Assembly (NCBI GenBank): GCA_022822305.1
Contig: JAJEBY010000011.1
Coordinates: forward strand, 124,001 to 188,000
Direction: 5' to 3'
Length of the DNA: 64,000 bases
DNA from: Anaerolineae bacterium
GTDB taxonomy: Bacteria > Chloroflexota > Anaerolineae > Aggregatilineales > Phototrophicaceae
In this document: positions 1 through 7,285 of the stretch, one piece after another
Numbering within the stretch: position 1 is the first letter of the stretch
How the letters are laid out: each line of letters begins with the position of its first letter
Position numbers and translations under genes: made by a program
The notes under the pieces: generated by a model
Databases searched by the model: none
Told to the model about the DNA's origin: nothing
The model's input: the letters and a program-made list of their open reading frames with translations, nothing else

Positions 1-1
1 A

Positions 2-373
2 AGCATTCCGCCGCTGAGCCGCAATGCAGTTGGGGGTGTTCTGGATACGATGTATACGGACAATGAGATCCTGTTTCCGCATTATGCGATTCCGGCGCTG
101 CGCAATACGCGCGGACCGCGTTGGACGAAACTCATCGATAGCATCGCCAGCAAGCGCGAAACCAGCATCGAAGCGATCGCCTTGATGTCGGTCATGATCG
201 AGTTGAGCGGCTGCCTCCCATGCGAGACCGACAGCTATCGCGCCATGCGCGGCTGCACCTCGTGCGCGCAGCAGACTTTGCGCCGCTTCAAGGGCAGCGA
301 CCAAGAGTTGATCGACATGTACGATGCGTCTCTGGCCTCATTCCGCGAATCGGACATAGCTTTTGAGACGTGA
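2..373 (+). CDS. Conserved Cys-rich protein, 5' end outside the window
   Basis: The frame is open from the first complete codon at position 2, with no stop before an internal ATG at position 50. The reading before that ATG looks coding, so the gene most likely begins upstream and is truncated here. Counting from the internal Met, it gives 107 residues with a C-x2-C-x10-C-x2-C pattern (CLPC then CTSC) at about residues 55-72, suggesting a small metal or redox site. The segment before it (ILFPHYAIPALRN, then RGPRW) is mainly helical in character. I do not recognise the family and assign no function. It ends about 35 bases before the infC promoter, so it is probably a separate transcription unit. 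Confidence 0.6.
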   Translation, partial: SIPPLSRNAVGGVLDTMYTDNEILFPHYAIPALRNTRGPRWTKLIDSIASKRETSIEAIALMSVMIELSGCLPCETDSYRAMRGCTSCAQQTLRRFKGSDQELIDMYDASLASFRESDIAFET

Positions 374-407
374 AGCCCGTCCGCCCGCTAGATGACGCGA
401 ATCGTGA

Positions 408-437
408 TTGACAAGCACAACTGCGATATGTTAAAAT
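408..437 (+). promoter_or_regulatory. Sigma-70-type promoter of infC-rpmI-rplT
   Basis: TTGACA at 408-413 is a perfect -35 box. TAAAAT at 432-437 (5 of 6 matches) follows after 18 bases. The expected transcript start near 444 leaves a leader of about 60 bases before the proposed infC start. It also rules out the in-frame TTG at 438 as a start codon. Confidence 0.65.
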
Positions 438-506
438 TTGCGCCCGTGGTTGGCGCAACTGCGGGCGGTTTCCCATATCCAACCTATATTGAAGGGTCGT
501 GCAGCT

Positions 507-1031
507 ATAGCAAGTTCACCACATCGAATCAATAATGGCATCCGCGGTGTCCATGAAGTCAGGCTTATCGACGACTCCAATACCAATATTGGCGTGGTCA
601 ATATTCAGTATGCGCAGCAGCGCGCGGACGATGTCGGACTGGATCTTGTCGAGGTGGCGCCGAACGCTCGGCCGCCGGTGTGCCGCATTATGGATTATGG
701 GAAATTCCAATACGAACAACGACGCAAGGAGCGCAAATCGAAAAAGAACCAGGTGAAAGTCACGATCAAGGAGATTCAGCTTCGTCCCAAGACCGATGAA
801 TATCACCTGCAATTCGATATCAAACGCGCTGAAAAGTGGTTGCAAGAAGGCAAGAAGGTGAAATTCCGCGTGCGCTTTCGCGGGCGGGAAATCACGCATC
901 AGTTCATCGGGCATGAACGCTTGGGAAAAATCGAAGATGCGTTGAAAGATGTCGGCATTGTGGAGCAGCGCCCCAACATGGAAGGCCGAGACATGCTCAT
1001 GATCATGGCGCCGAATAAGGAAAACAAATAA
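507..1031 (+). CDS. infC: Translation initiation factor IF-3
   Basis: IF-3 binds the 30S subunit, keeps it apart from 50S and checks the initiator tRNA and start codon. The N domain has RINNGIRG, EVRLIDD and the hallmark DLVEVAPNARPPVCRIMDYG. A Lys/Arg-rich linker (YEQRRKERKSKKNQVK) leads to the C domain with KEIQLRP and KVKFRVRFRGREITH. No ATG lies in frame near the N-terminus. An in-frame TTG at 438 overlaps the promoter. A second TTG at 489 has no evident ribosome site. The ATA at 507 has GAAGGG at 491-496, ten bases upstream, and gives 174 residues, the normal IF-3 length. A rare start codon is known to allow infC autoregulation in E. coli (AUU there). The start choice is inference; the identity is secure. 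Confidence 0.93.
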   Translation: MASSPHRINNGIRGVHEVRLIDDSNTNIGVVNIQYAQQRADDVGLDLVEVAPNARPPVCRIMDYGKFQYEQRRKERKSKKNQVKVTIKEIQLRPKTDEYHLQFDIKRAEKWLQEGKKVKFRVRFRGREITHQFIGHERLGKIEDALKDVGIVEQRPNMEGRDMLMIMAPNKENK

Positions 1032-1047
1032 ACTCGGAGAATCATCA

Positions 1048-1299
1048 GTGCCACGTAAGAAGAAAACGACGAAATACAAGCTCAAGACGCACAAGGCGAC
1101 GGCAAAGCGCTTTCGCATGACCGCCACCGGCAAGATTGTGCGCACGAAGGGTGGCAAGAGTCACTTGCGCCGGCGTTCCGCCAAGCGCGTCAAGCGCCAA
1201 TGGGACAAGACCATGGAAGTGGGCCAGCCCGCCATGCAGCGGCGAATTCGGCGGCTCGCGCCTTATCTCGGCAAATACAAAGCCAATCCGCCGGCCTAG
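1048..1299 (+). CDS. rpmI: 50S ribosomal protein L35
   Basis: This is a small, very basic protein of 83 residues. The L35 core KTHKATAKRFRMTATGKIVR and the GGKSHLRRR block are plain. It starts with GTG at 1048 behind CGGAGA and lies 16 bases after infC. The N-terminal extension PRKKKTTKYKL precedes the usual L35 start. In many bacteria infC, rpmI and rplT form one operon whose expression is controlled by L20 or IF-3. Here the order and spacing fit that arrangement, although I see no clear L20-binding pseudoknot. Confidence 0.95.
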   Translation: MPRKKKTTKYKLKTHKATAKRFRMTATGKIVRTKGGKSHLRRRSAKRVKRQWDKTMEVGQPAMQRRIRRLAPYLGKYKANPPA

Positions 1300-1374
1300 C
1301 GCCGCGCGATCACGTTTGAGGGTACTCGTCCCGGCGCAATCGGTAGCCGGGCGATTCGTGTACGGAGACTTAAC

Positions 1375-1728
1375 ATGGCAAGGACAAAAACCGGATTCGT
1401 CAGACGCAGACGGCACAAGAAAATCATCAAGCTGACCAAGGGGCAGTGGGGCACGCGCAGCAAGCTGTGGAAGCGCGCCAACGAAGCGATGATGCGCAGC
1501 TTGTGGTATGCCTATCGCGACCGGCGTCAGCGCCGCCGTCATTTGCGCCGCCTGTGGATTCAGCGCATTAACGCGGCCGCTCGGCTCAATGGCATGCGTT
1601 ACAGCGAGTTGATTCACGCGCTGAAGGGCGCCAATATCGAGCTGGACCGCAAGAGCCTGGCGCATCTCGCCGTCAACGATGCCGAAGCGTTCAGCCAAAT
1701 TGTGGCGGCGGCGAAGCAAAGCCGGTAG
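1375..1728 (+). CDS. rplT: 50S ribosomal protein L20
   Basis: At 117 residues this is the standard L20 length. It shows the expected start ([18 protein letters not shown]), a long basic helix with [19 protein letters not shown], then [13 protein letters not shown] and the conserved C-terminal [13 protein letters not shown]20 binds 23S rRNA early in 50S assembly. ATG at 1375 follows ACGGAGA with good spacing. The 75-base gap after rpmI has no hairpin I can support. A strong intrinsic terminator at 1756-1782 closes the operon. Confidence 0.96.
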   Translation: MARTKTGFVRRRRHKKIIKLTKGQWGTRSKLWKRANEAMMRSLWYAYRDRRQRRRHLRRLWIQRINAAARLNGMRYSELIHALKGANIELDRKSLAHLAVNDAEAFSQIVAAAKQSR

Positions 1729-1755
1729 CAAAAGCAGCAGCGAGAACACGATAGC

Positions 1756-1782
1756 AAAGGGTCGCGAAAGTGACCCTTTTTT
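1756..1782 (+). terminator. Intrinsic terminator after rplT
   Basis: AAAGGGTC (1756-1763) pairs fully with GACCCTTT (1772-1779) around an 8-base loop and runs into six T (1777-1782). This ends the infC-rpmI-rplT transcript just before the next gene at 1802. Confidence 0.85.
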
Positions 1783-1801
1783 CGATTGCGGCGCCCTCGA
1801 G

Positions 1802-2578
1802 ATGGCCATTATCAGCAGCACACAAAACAAGCGCGTCAGAATCGTCAAGGCGCTGCAGACCAAGGCAAGACTGCGCCGGGGCGAAAAGAAGCTGGTACTG
1901 GAAGGCGACCGGCTGATCGGGGATGCGCTGCAGAGCGGCGGGCATCCCGATCTCGCCCTGTATGCGCCGGAACGCGCCGATTATACGCTGATCGCGCGCT
2001 TGCAGAACAGCGATTGCCAATTGCTGCCGGTCAGCCACGAGGTGCTGCGCTACGCCAGCGACACACAGGGCGCGCCGGGCATCGTCGCCGTCTTCCATAT
2101 CCCGAAGCCGCCACTGCCGAGCCCGGTCAAGCGCGCCGTGATCCTGGACGCGATTCGAGAACCGGGCAACCTGGGCGCGATTTTGCGCAGCGCGGCCGCC
2201 GCGGGCGTGGAGATTGCGATTGTGGCGCCGAACTGCGTTGATCCCTACAATTCCAAGGTTATGCGCGCGGGCATGGGCGCCCATTTTCGACTGCCGATTG
2301 TGGAAGCGACCTGGGCGGAAATCCGGGCATATTGCGCCGACTTGCAGATATGCGCGGCCGCGGCGGATGGTGAATGCGCGTATGCAGACGTCAATTGGGA
2401 TCAGCCCTGGGCTCTGATAATCGGCAACGAAGCCAGCGGTGTCAGCAGTCAGGCGAGAATGAGCTCGAGTTTCGGTGTATCCATCCCCATGTCCCGCGAC
2501 ACAGAATCGCTGAATGCGGCGGCGGCAGCGGCAGTTATTCTGTTTGAGGCGCAGCGCCAGCGCATGAGCGCGGATTGA
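1802..2578 (+). CDS. TrmH/SpoU-family RNA 2'-O-methyltransferase
   Basis: This is a SAM-dependent SPOUT methyltransferase predicted to methylate a ribose in tRNA or rRNA. All three SpoU motifs are present: EPGNLGAILRSAAAAG (motif 1), LIIGNEASGVS (motif 2) and IPMSRDTESLNAAAAAAV (motif 3). These form the trefoil knot that binds SAM. The first 100 residues (STQNKRVRIVKAL, then KLVLEGDRLI) resemble the RNA-binding N-domain of the TsnR/RlmB group. ATG at 1802 gives 258 residues, typical for the family. An upstream in-frame start at 1679 would sit inside rplT and across the terminator, so it is rejected. The exact target nucleotide cannot be told from sequence. Confidence 0.9.
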   Translation: MAIISSTQNKRVRIVKALQTKARLRRGEKKLVLEGDRLIGDALQSGGHPDLALYAPERADYTLIARLQNSDCQLLPVSHEVLRYASDTQGAPGIVAVFHIPKPPLPSPVKRAVILDAIREPGNLGAILRSAAAAGVEIAIVAPNCVDPYNSKVMRAGMGAHFRLPIVEATWAEIRAYCADLQICAAAADGECAYADVNWDQPWALIIGNEASGVSSQARMSSSFGVSIPMSRDTESLNAAAAAAVILFEAQRQRMSAD

Positions 2579-2696
2579 CGCTTGCCTCGCCCCGCCAAAT
2601 CGACGATCGCCTGACCGTGGCAGGCTACAAATTGACCGGCCGCTGGGGTAGACTTGGCCCATAGTCAACGCCAAATCAGCAGGGAGATAGCAATAC

Positions 2697-4094
2697 ATGG
2701 CTAAGGAATTCGATGTCGTAGTGCTTGGCGCCGGACCCGGAGGCTACATCGCCGCCATTCGCGCCAGCCAGCTGGGGCTGAATACCGCGATCGTGGAAAA
2801 GAAATACTGGGGCGGCGTCTGTCTCAACGTGGGCTGCATACCGTCTAAGGCCCTGCTGAGAAACGCCGAGCTGGCGTACATTCTCAACAACGAAGCGGAT
2901 ACCTTCGGGATAAGCGGCGACTTCAGCCTCGATTACGCCAAAGCATTTAAGCGCAGCCGCCGTGTCGCGCAAGGTTTGACCAAAGGCGTGCAGTTCCTCA
3001 TGCGCAAGAACAAGATCGCCTCGTTTGAGGGTTGGGCGAGCTTGAAAGACGCCAACTCCCTGACAGTGGCGTTGAACGACGGCAGCGAAGAGACGGTCGC
3101 ATTCAAGAATCTCATCATCGCTACCGGCGCGACGACGCGGTTAATCCCGGGCACGAAATTGAGCGAGCGCGTGGTCACCTACGAAGAGCAGATCATGGAG
3201 GACAATCTGCCCGCCAGCGTGATCATCGCCGGCGCTGGCGCCATCGGTGTGGAATTCGCCTACATCATGCGCAACTACGGCGTCGAGGTCACTATGGTCG
3301 AGTTTCTCGATCGAGTATTGCCGTTGGAAGATCCCGATGTCAGCGCGGAACTGGCCAAGATCTACAAGAAAATGGGCATCAAAATCATGACCGGCACGCG
3401 CGTTGATGCGATAGCGGAGACGGCGGATGGCGTGCAAGTTACGGTGACAGATGCGGATGGTCAACAGCAGCAACTGGTTGCGGAACGCGTGTTGCAGGCG
3501 ATCGGCTTTCAACCCCGTACCGAAGGATATGGTTTAGAGAATACCGGCGTCGCCCTGGACGAAGCCGGAGGCATTGCGGTCGACGATCAGATGCGCACGA
3601 ATGTCCCGCACATTTATGCCATAGGCGATGTCACCGCGAAGCTGATGCTAGCGCACGTGGCCGAAGCGATGGGGGTGGTGGCGGCGGAGAATATCGCCGG
3701 CGCGGAGAGTGTCACGCTGGAATTCGACATGATGCCGCGCGCCACCTATTGTCAGCCGCAGGTCGCGAGTTTTGGCTATACCGAAGCGCAGGCCAAGGCG
3801 CGCGGTTACGATATCGAAGTGGCCAAGTTCCCTTTCCAGGCCAACGCCAAGGCGCGAGGCATGGGCGACGCCAGCGGCTTCGTCAAGCTGATCAGCGACA
3901 AGAAATACGGCGAGCTGCTGGGCGCGCATATGATCGGTCACGATGTCACCGAACTGCTGCCGGAACTGACGTTGGCGCGTTCCGCCGAACTCACGGCGGA
4001 AGAGATCGCGCGCAACGTTCACGCCCATCCCACATTGAGCGAGGCCATCAAGGAAGTCGCCCACGGCGTGCAGGGTCACTTCCTGAACATCTAA
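2697..4094 (+). CDS. lpdA: Dihydrolipoyl dehydrogenase (E3)
   Basis: This flavoprotein reoxidises dihydrolipoamide with NAD+ in 2-oxoacid dehydrogenase or glycine cleavage complexes. The FAD-binding [13 protein letters not shown] is at residues 10-22. The redox disulfide lies in [13 protein letters not shown] (C42 and C47). The NAD Rossmann motif is [13 protein letters not shown]. The second FAD site is [17 protein letters not shown], and the catalytic dyad is H444/E449 in HPTLSE. At 465 residues it has the usual length. ATG at 2697 follows AGGGAGA. No E1 or E2 genes lie nearby, so it appears to be a stand-alone E3 serving complexes encoded elsewhere. Confidence 0.95.
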   Translation: MAKEFDVVVLGAGPGGYIAAIRASQLGLNTAIVEKKYWGGVCLNVGCIPSKALLRNAELAYILNNEADTFGISGDFSLDYAKAFKRSRRVAQGLTKGVQFLMRKNKIASFEGWASLKDANSLTVALNDGSEETVAFKNLIIATGATTRLIPGTKLSERVVTYEEQIMEDNLPASVIIAGAGAIGVEFAYIMRNYGVEVTMVEFLDRVLPLEDPDVSAELAKIYKKMGIKIMTGTRVDAIAETADGVQVTVTDADGQQQQLVAERVLQAIGFQPRTEGYGLENTGVALDEAGGIAVDDQMRTNVPHIYAIGDVTAKLMLAHVAEAMGVVAAENIAGAESVTLEFDMMPRATYCQPQVASFGYTEAQAKARGYDIEVAKFPFQANAKARGMGDASGFVKLISDKKYGELLGAHMIGHDVTELLPELTLARSAELTAEEIARNVHAHPTLSEAIKEVAHGVQGHFLNI

Positions 4095-4153
4095 GCCTGG
4101 AATGAGTTCCGAGCTCGTCATGCGAAAGCGTGATTGGCTGGGCATGTCTCAAG

Positions 4154-4176
4154 CGGGCGAGCCGGTGGCTCGCCCG
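4154..4176. repeat. Hairpin repeat, family A
   Basis: A perfect 10-bp stem (CGGGCGAGCC with GGCTCGCCCG) closes on the 3-base loop GGT and is followed by TACAAGG. It lies 60 bases after lpdA. Other copies with different but still fully paired arms occur at 49396, 57808 and 60961. Confidence 0.75.
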
Positions 4177-4229
4177 TACAAGGCTTGTCCGCAACTGACA
4201 AATGCGCGTTTGATTCGAGCCTATTGCCT

Positions 4230-4260
4230 GCGGGCGACTCACAGAGTTGCTCATACAAGG
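4230..4260. repeat. Degenerate family A repeat
   Basis: The left arm GCGGGCGACTC matches the copy at 57808, including the loop ACA. The right arm (GAGTTGCTC) has decayed, leaving only part of the pairing. The tail TACAAGG matches the copy at 4154. Confidence 0.5.
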
Positions 4261-4288
4261 CTTTTCCGATAGCCTGACGCGATTTCTT

Positions 4289-4340
4289 TTACCCCATCCC
4301 CCGGCCCCTTTCCCAGCGAGCTAGGGAAGGGGAGCTAATC
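4289..4340. repeat. C-rich/G-rich repeat, family B
   Basis: TTACCCCATCCCCCGG is followed by CCCCTTTCCC and, after a short loop, GGGAAGGGGAGCTAA. The arms pair apart from a bulge. It is the same plan as the copies near 46213-46460, 47105 and 54351. Confidence 0.6.
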
Positions 4341-4696
4341 TTGGTGGATGCCACAGAATTCTGTTGCGTTTCAAAAGGATTAACACTATGTATTGTCGCA
4401 AAATCGGTGTTATCCAGGTAGTGTTGCGTAAGTTTCGCAGAAGCGGACAAGCCTTACAATCGACCGTAAGCGCGGGGATCGGCATGCATGATGCAGCTCT
4501 TTATTGAGAAACGCATCCCATCTCAGTTGAAACGAGTGATGATTGGGGATTTTGTCGGAGTAGCGGACAAGCGCTAAAGGGTTGTCCAAAGTTTTGCAAG
4601 ATTCGCTCCAAGCGTCAGCAGTTTTCAGGAATCGCGTAAATCTGCCAAGAAACGGGCGTATTCAGCGCCACAATGGCCATTGCGGGCACAGGGTGA

Positions 4697-5362
4697 TCAG
4701 GCGTGGGGCCAGCAGTCTACGATGAGGCTGGTGTAGACCAGATTTCCCGCGGCATTGCGCGCGTCATTGTCTGCTGATCGCCCGATGAAGCCGTCTTCAC
4801 ATTGCCAGGGCGCCCTCTGGAAATTGCCGGCGCCATCGAAATACTCGAGCAATTGAAGGTCGTAGCCCGCCTCGCCTAACAATCTAGAAATCGAGTCACA
4901 GTCGTAGAGGGCTTTGTGGTCGGACGCGCCGATGCCTGTGCCGCCCGGTCGTACGCGTTTGATGTAAATCGGATCCGGATGATTGCCATCGGGCACAGCG
5001 AAGCGGATACGGCCGCTTGGCTTCAGATAAGGCCGCGCCAGACGTAGAATTATGCCTAGCTGTTCCGGCGTGAAATGTTCAAACACATGCTCGGCAAGCA
5101 TTCTATCTATTGATCGTTCGGGGAAGAGCAGCGCCCAGTGTCCGCCATTCAGGATGTCGAAAGCGGGGATATCGGTGGCGATCCAGCCGTCGTAGCGCGT
5201 GGAACCGGCGCCGATAATGATCTTGAGCGGATTGCCCGCAGCGACGCAAGCATCTACCTGCGCGCGTATGGACGCCTGCTGCGCCAGCATCTGCTTTCGA
5301 TTGCGGCGATTTCGCACGATTGGCGCATAAAGTGGTCGAAACAGTTTCTTTAGCGCGAGCAT
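4697..5362 (-). CDS. Small SAM-dependent methyltransferase-like protein
   Basis: A 221-residue protein with a class I methyltransferase layout. The glycine loop IIIGAGSTRYDGWIATD sits near residues 48-65. It is followed by AEHVFEHFTPEQLG, the acidic/His post-motif typical of small Methyltransf_11-like enzymes. LARPYLKPSGRIRFAVPDG and LLGEAGYDLQLLE mark the later strands. The N-terminus is basic (FRPLYAPIVRNRRNRK) with no signal peptide. It starts 6 bases after the stop of the sixth glycosyltransferase of the array, so it is almost certainly cotranscribed. It may methylate a sugar or lipid product of that pathway; the substrate is unknown. No clear ribosome site precedes the ATG, which suggests coupling. 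Confidence 0.75.
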   Translation of the reverse strand: MLALKKLFRPLYAPIVRNRRNRKQMLAQQASIRAQVDACVAAGNPLKIIIGAGSTRYDGWIATDIPAFDILNGGHWALLFPERSIDRMLAEHVFEHFTPEQLGIILRLARPYLKPSGRIRFAVPDGNHPDPIYIKRVRPGGTGIGASDHKALYDCDSISRLLGEAGYDLQLLEYFDGAGNFQRAPWQCEDGFIGRSADNDARNAAGNLVYTSLIVDCWPHA

Positions 5363-5368
5363 GTTAGA

Positions 5369-7279
5369 CTAGCCAGCGATGCTGAATGCGGCTATTGGAA
5401 GTATCGTCGCGACCTCGCCACTGCTGATATCTGTGCCGGTGAGCTTGGCGTGGGGCGGATAGCGGTCGTAGACCATGACCACGGCGCGATAATCGCCTGG
5501 AGCGAGGCTCGCAGTGGAAAATTCGGCGACGTGCCACTTGAGGATATCGTCGTATAGATGCCGATCGAGTTGAGCGACCTTCTCACCATCCGCGCCATGG
5601 ACTTGTATGGATACGTTAAAAGCGTATAACAAGTCATCGTCCGCCGCCTCCCAACCGGTCACGACGCGTAATGTATCCCGCTCGGTCAAGACATTCACGA
5701 ATCTGTCGACGATGCTGATGCCGTTCGAGTAATCGATTGAGCGATACTCGCGCCCACAATCGAGCGTGTGATGGACGTAACGCTGGGCAAAAAGCTGAGG
5801 CGTATCGAGGATAACGTCGCAGGGCTGATAATCGCGTTCGAGGATTGACTTGGTCAACTCGAAAATGTCGGGTTTGTTCTGTGGGTCGAATGTGAACAGC
5901 AGGTAGGGATTTTCGTCGAGTTTTGCTGGCACATCAAATTCCAATTGCTCGTCGCTGAAATGGGTGGGGATGAAGGCGCCGTCGTTGCCCAGCAGGGTCT
6001 CCATATAATAGTCCGCCGTGCTCTTGCCATGTTTGCCGCGATGATTGACAAAATTCGCGTTGGTGAATCCCACCACATAATCTTGTTCGCCTAACTGATC
6101 GCGCAGCGCAGCAACGTACTCATGCATGGGTGGATAGGCGCGAACGGCATGAATCGTGCCTTGATAATCCAGGTATTTGGATTCACCGCGCAATTGAAAA
6201 CCAAGACCGAGAAAAACCAGCAGATACAGCGCGCCCATCCACCAACGTTTCCAGCTTGCCAGCCCGCAGCCGATAAGAATGGCCAGCAATCCCCAAGCCA
6301 TCAGGAAGTACCGGGCCCTGCGCAGCGGAATCAAGCCGATGGTTTCGTTAACTCCGAGAAGGAAGCCCAGAATCAGCGCGGTCAGAATCCATATTGACGC
6401 CAGGCGGCGGCGGGTGGATTTGTCGCGCAGTTGCCGAGCTGCAGTCAACAGAGGAAGCGCGACCATTATCCAACTGCCGTTGCCGAGAAGGCTAACGCAT
6501 GTGTCGAGAGCCAGGCCAAATGTCATGGATTGATCGCCGCCGGTGTCAAATTTCGCGTTTATGCCGTGCAGTGTGACAGGAAGCCAAGGCAGATACAGAA
6601 TTCCGGCAATCAGAAAGGCGAGCGTCAACTGTAGCCAGGTCCGAGTTTTCGGCAAGAACAGCACGTGGTAGGCGCCGATCGCCAAGTGCGCGAATATGGA
6701 AATCGGCTGCGCATATATGGACAGGGTCGCCGCGGCCACCAGACCGAGCCAGTGATGCCAACGCGCTCGATCCGGTCGTTTTGCTATATGCAGGTAGTGC
6801 CAGATTAGCGCCATGATCAGCATCAGCTGCAGCGAGTACATTCGTATCTCGTGCAAGTATTCGAGCCAGAATACATTGATGCTGAGAAAGGCGCATGCCC
6901 ACAAGCCGACGCGCCAATTGACGAAGTCGCGCGCGATGCGATATACCCAAGCCAATGCGAGCAAACCGAAAAAGAGCGTCAGGCTGCGCAGGGTGGCATG
7001 ATGCCAATCGACCAGCGCGGCCCAAGAAGCGAGCAATTCGAAGAACAGCGGTCCATGTTTTGGGCTATGTTCGCGGATCGAATCCATCACATCGATCGCG
7101 GAGAAAGGTCCGGTCAAGCCGCCAGCGTGACCGATGGAGGTCAATTCATCGAACCAGATGACATCCGCGTTCAGGCCCTGGGCAGCCAAAAGAGACGCCA
7201 GCAGCAGTACCGGCAGCATCAAAAGCCAGCGCGGGAAAGCTGTCCGCGTCATTTTGATGGTGGCCGTTGAATATTGCAT
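5369..7279 (-). CDS. ArnT/PMT-like GT-C glycosyltransferase (array member 1)
   Basis: An integral membrane glycosyltransferase of 636 residues, expected to move a sugar from a lipid-phosphate donor at the outer face of the membrane. The first membrane segment (residues 17-38) is followed by IWFDELTS with the Asp-Glu pair D44/E45, where GT-C enzymes place the catalytic acid. Ten or so more hydrophobic segments follow. The next landmark is IPLRRARYFLMAWG, a motif conserved across all six paralogs. A soluble C-terminal part of about 250 residues follows, with VGFTNANFVNHRGKHGKSTA, QRYVHHTLDCG, VTGWE and the closing LAPGDYRAVVMVYD. It lies 6 bases after member 2. Acceptor and donor are unknown. 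Confidence 0.85.
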   Translation of the reverse strand: MQYSTATIKMTRTAFPRWLLMLPVLLLASLLAAQGLNADVIWFDELTSIGHAGGLTGPFSAIDVMDSIREHSPKHGPLFFELLASWAALVDWHHATLRSLTLFFGLLALAWVYRIARDFVNWRVGLWACAFLSINVFWLEYLHEIRMYSLQLMLIMALIWHYLHIAKRPDRARWHHWLGLVAAATLSIYAQPISIFAHLAIGAYHVLFLPKTRTWLQLTLAFLIAGILYLPWLPVTLHGINAKFDTGGDQSMTFGLALDTCVSLLGNGSWIMVALPLLTAARQLRDKSTRRRLASIWILTALILGFLLGVNETIGLIPLRRARYFLMAWGLLAILIGCGLASWKRWWMGALYLLVFLGLGFQLRGESKYLDYQGTIHAVRAYPPMHEYVAALRDQLGEQDYVVGFTNANFVNHRGKHGKSTADYYMETLLGNDGAFIPTHFSDEQLEFDVPAKLDENPYLLFTFDPQNKPDIFELTKSILERDYQPCDVILDTPQLFAQRYVHHTLDCGREYRSIDYSNGISIVDRFVNVLTERDTLRVVTGWEAADDDLLYAFNVSIQVHGADGEKVAQLDRHLYDDILKWHVAEFSTASLAPGDYRAVVMVYDRYPPHAKLTGTDISSGEVATILPIAAFSIAG

Positions 7280-7285
7280 GATGAG

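Larger units (their letters stand above)
4095..4696. other. Gene-free stretch with dispersed repeats
   Basis: Six hundred bases without a credible gene separate lpdA from the minus-strand glycosyltransferase cluster. It holds two copies of the GGGCGA-type hairpin repeat and one C-rich/G-rich repeat. Two copies of GCGGACAAGC (4443-4452, 4563-4572) face an inverted GGCTTGTCCGC at 4182-4192. The right half (about 4345-4690) is AT-richer and shows no coding pattern. Confidence 0.7.

Noticed and set aside
438..506. In-frame TTG at 438 as the infC start
   Set aside because: It lies between the -10 box and the expected transcript start, and the extra residues do not resemble IF-3.
1691..2698. Antisense open frame of 335 codons opposite the SpoU methyltransferase
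   Set aside because: The sense strand has all three SpoU motifs, and the antisense product looks random and Arg/Ala/His-rich.
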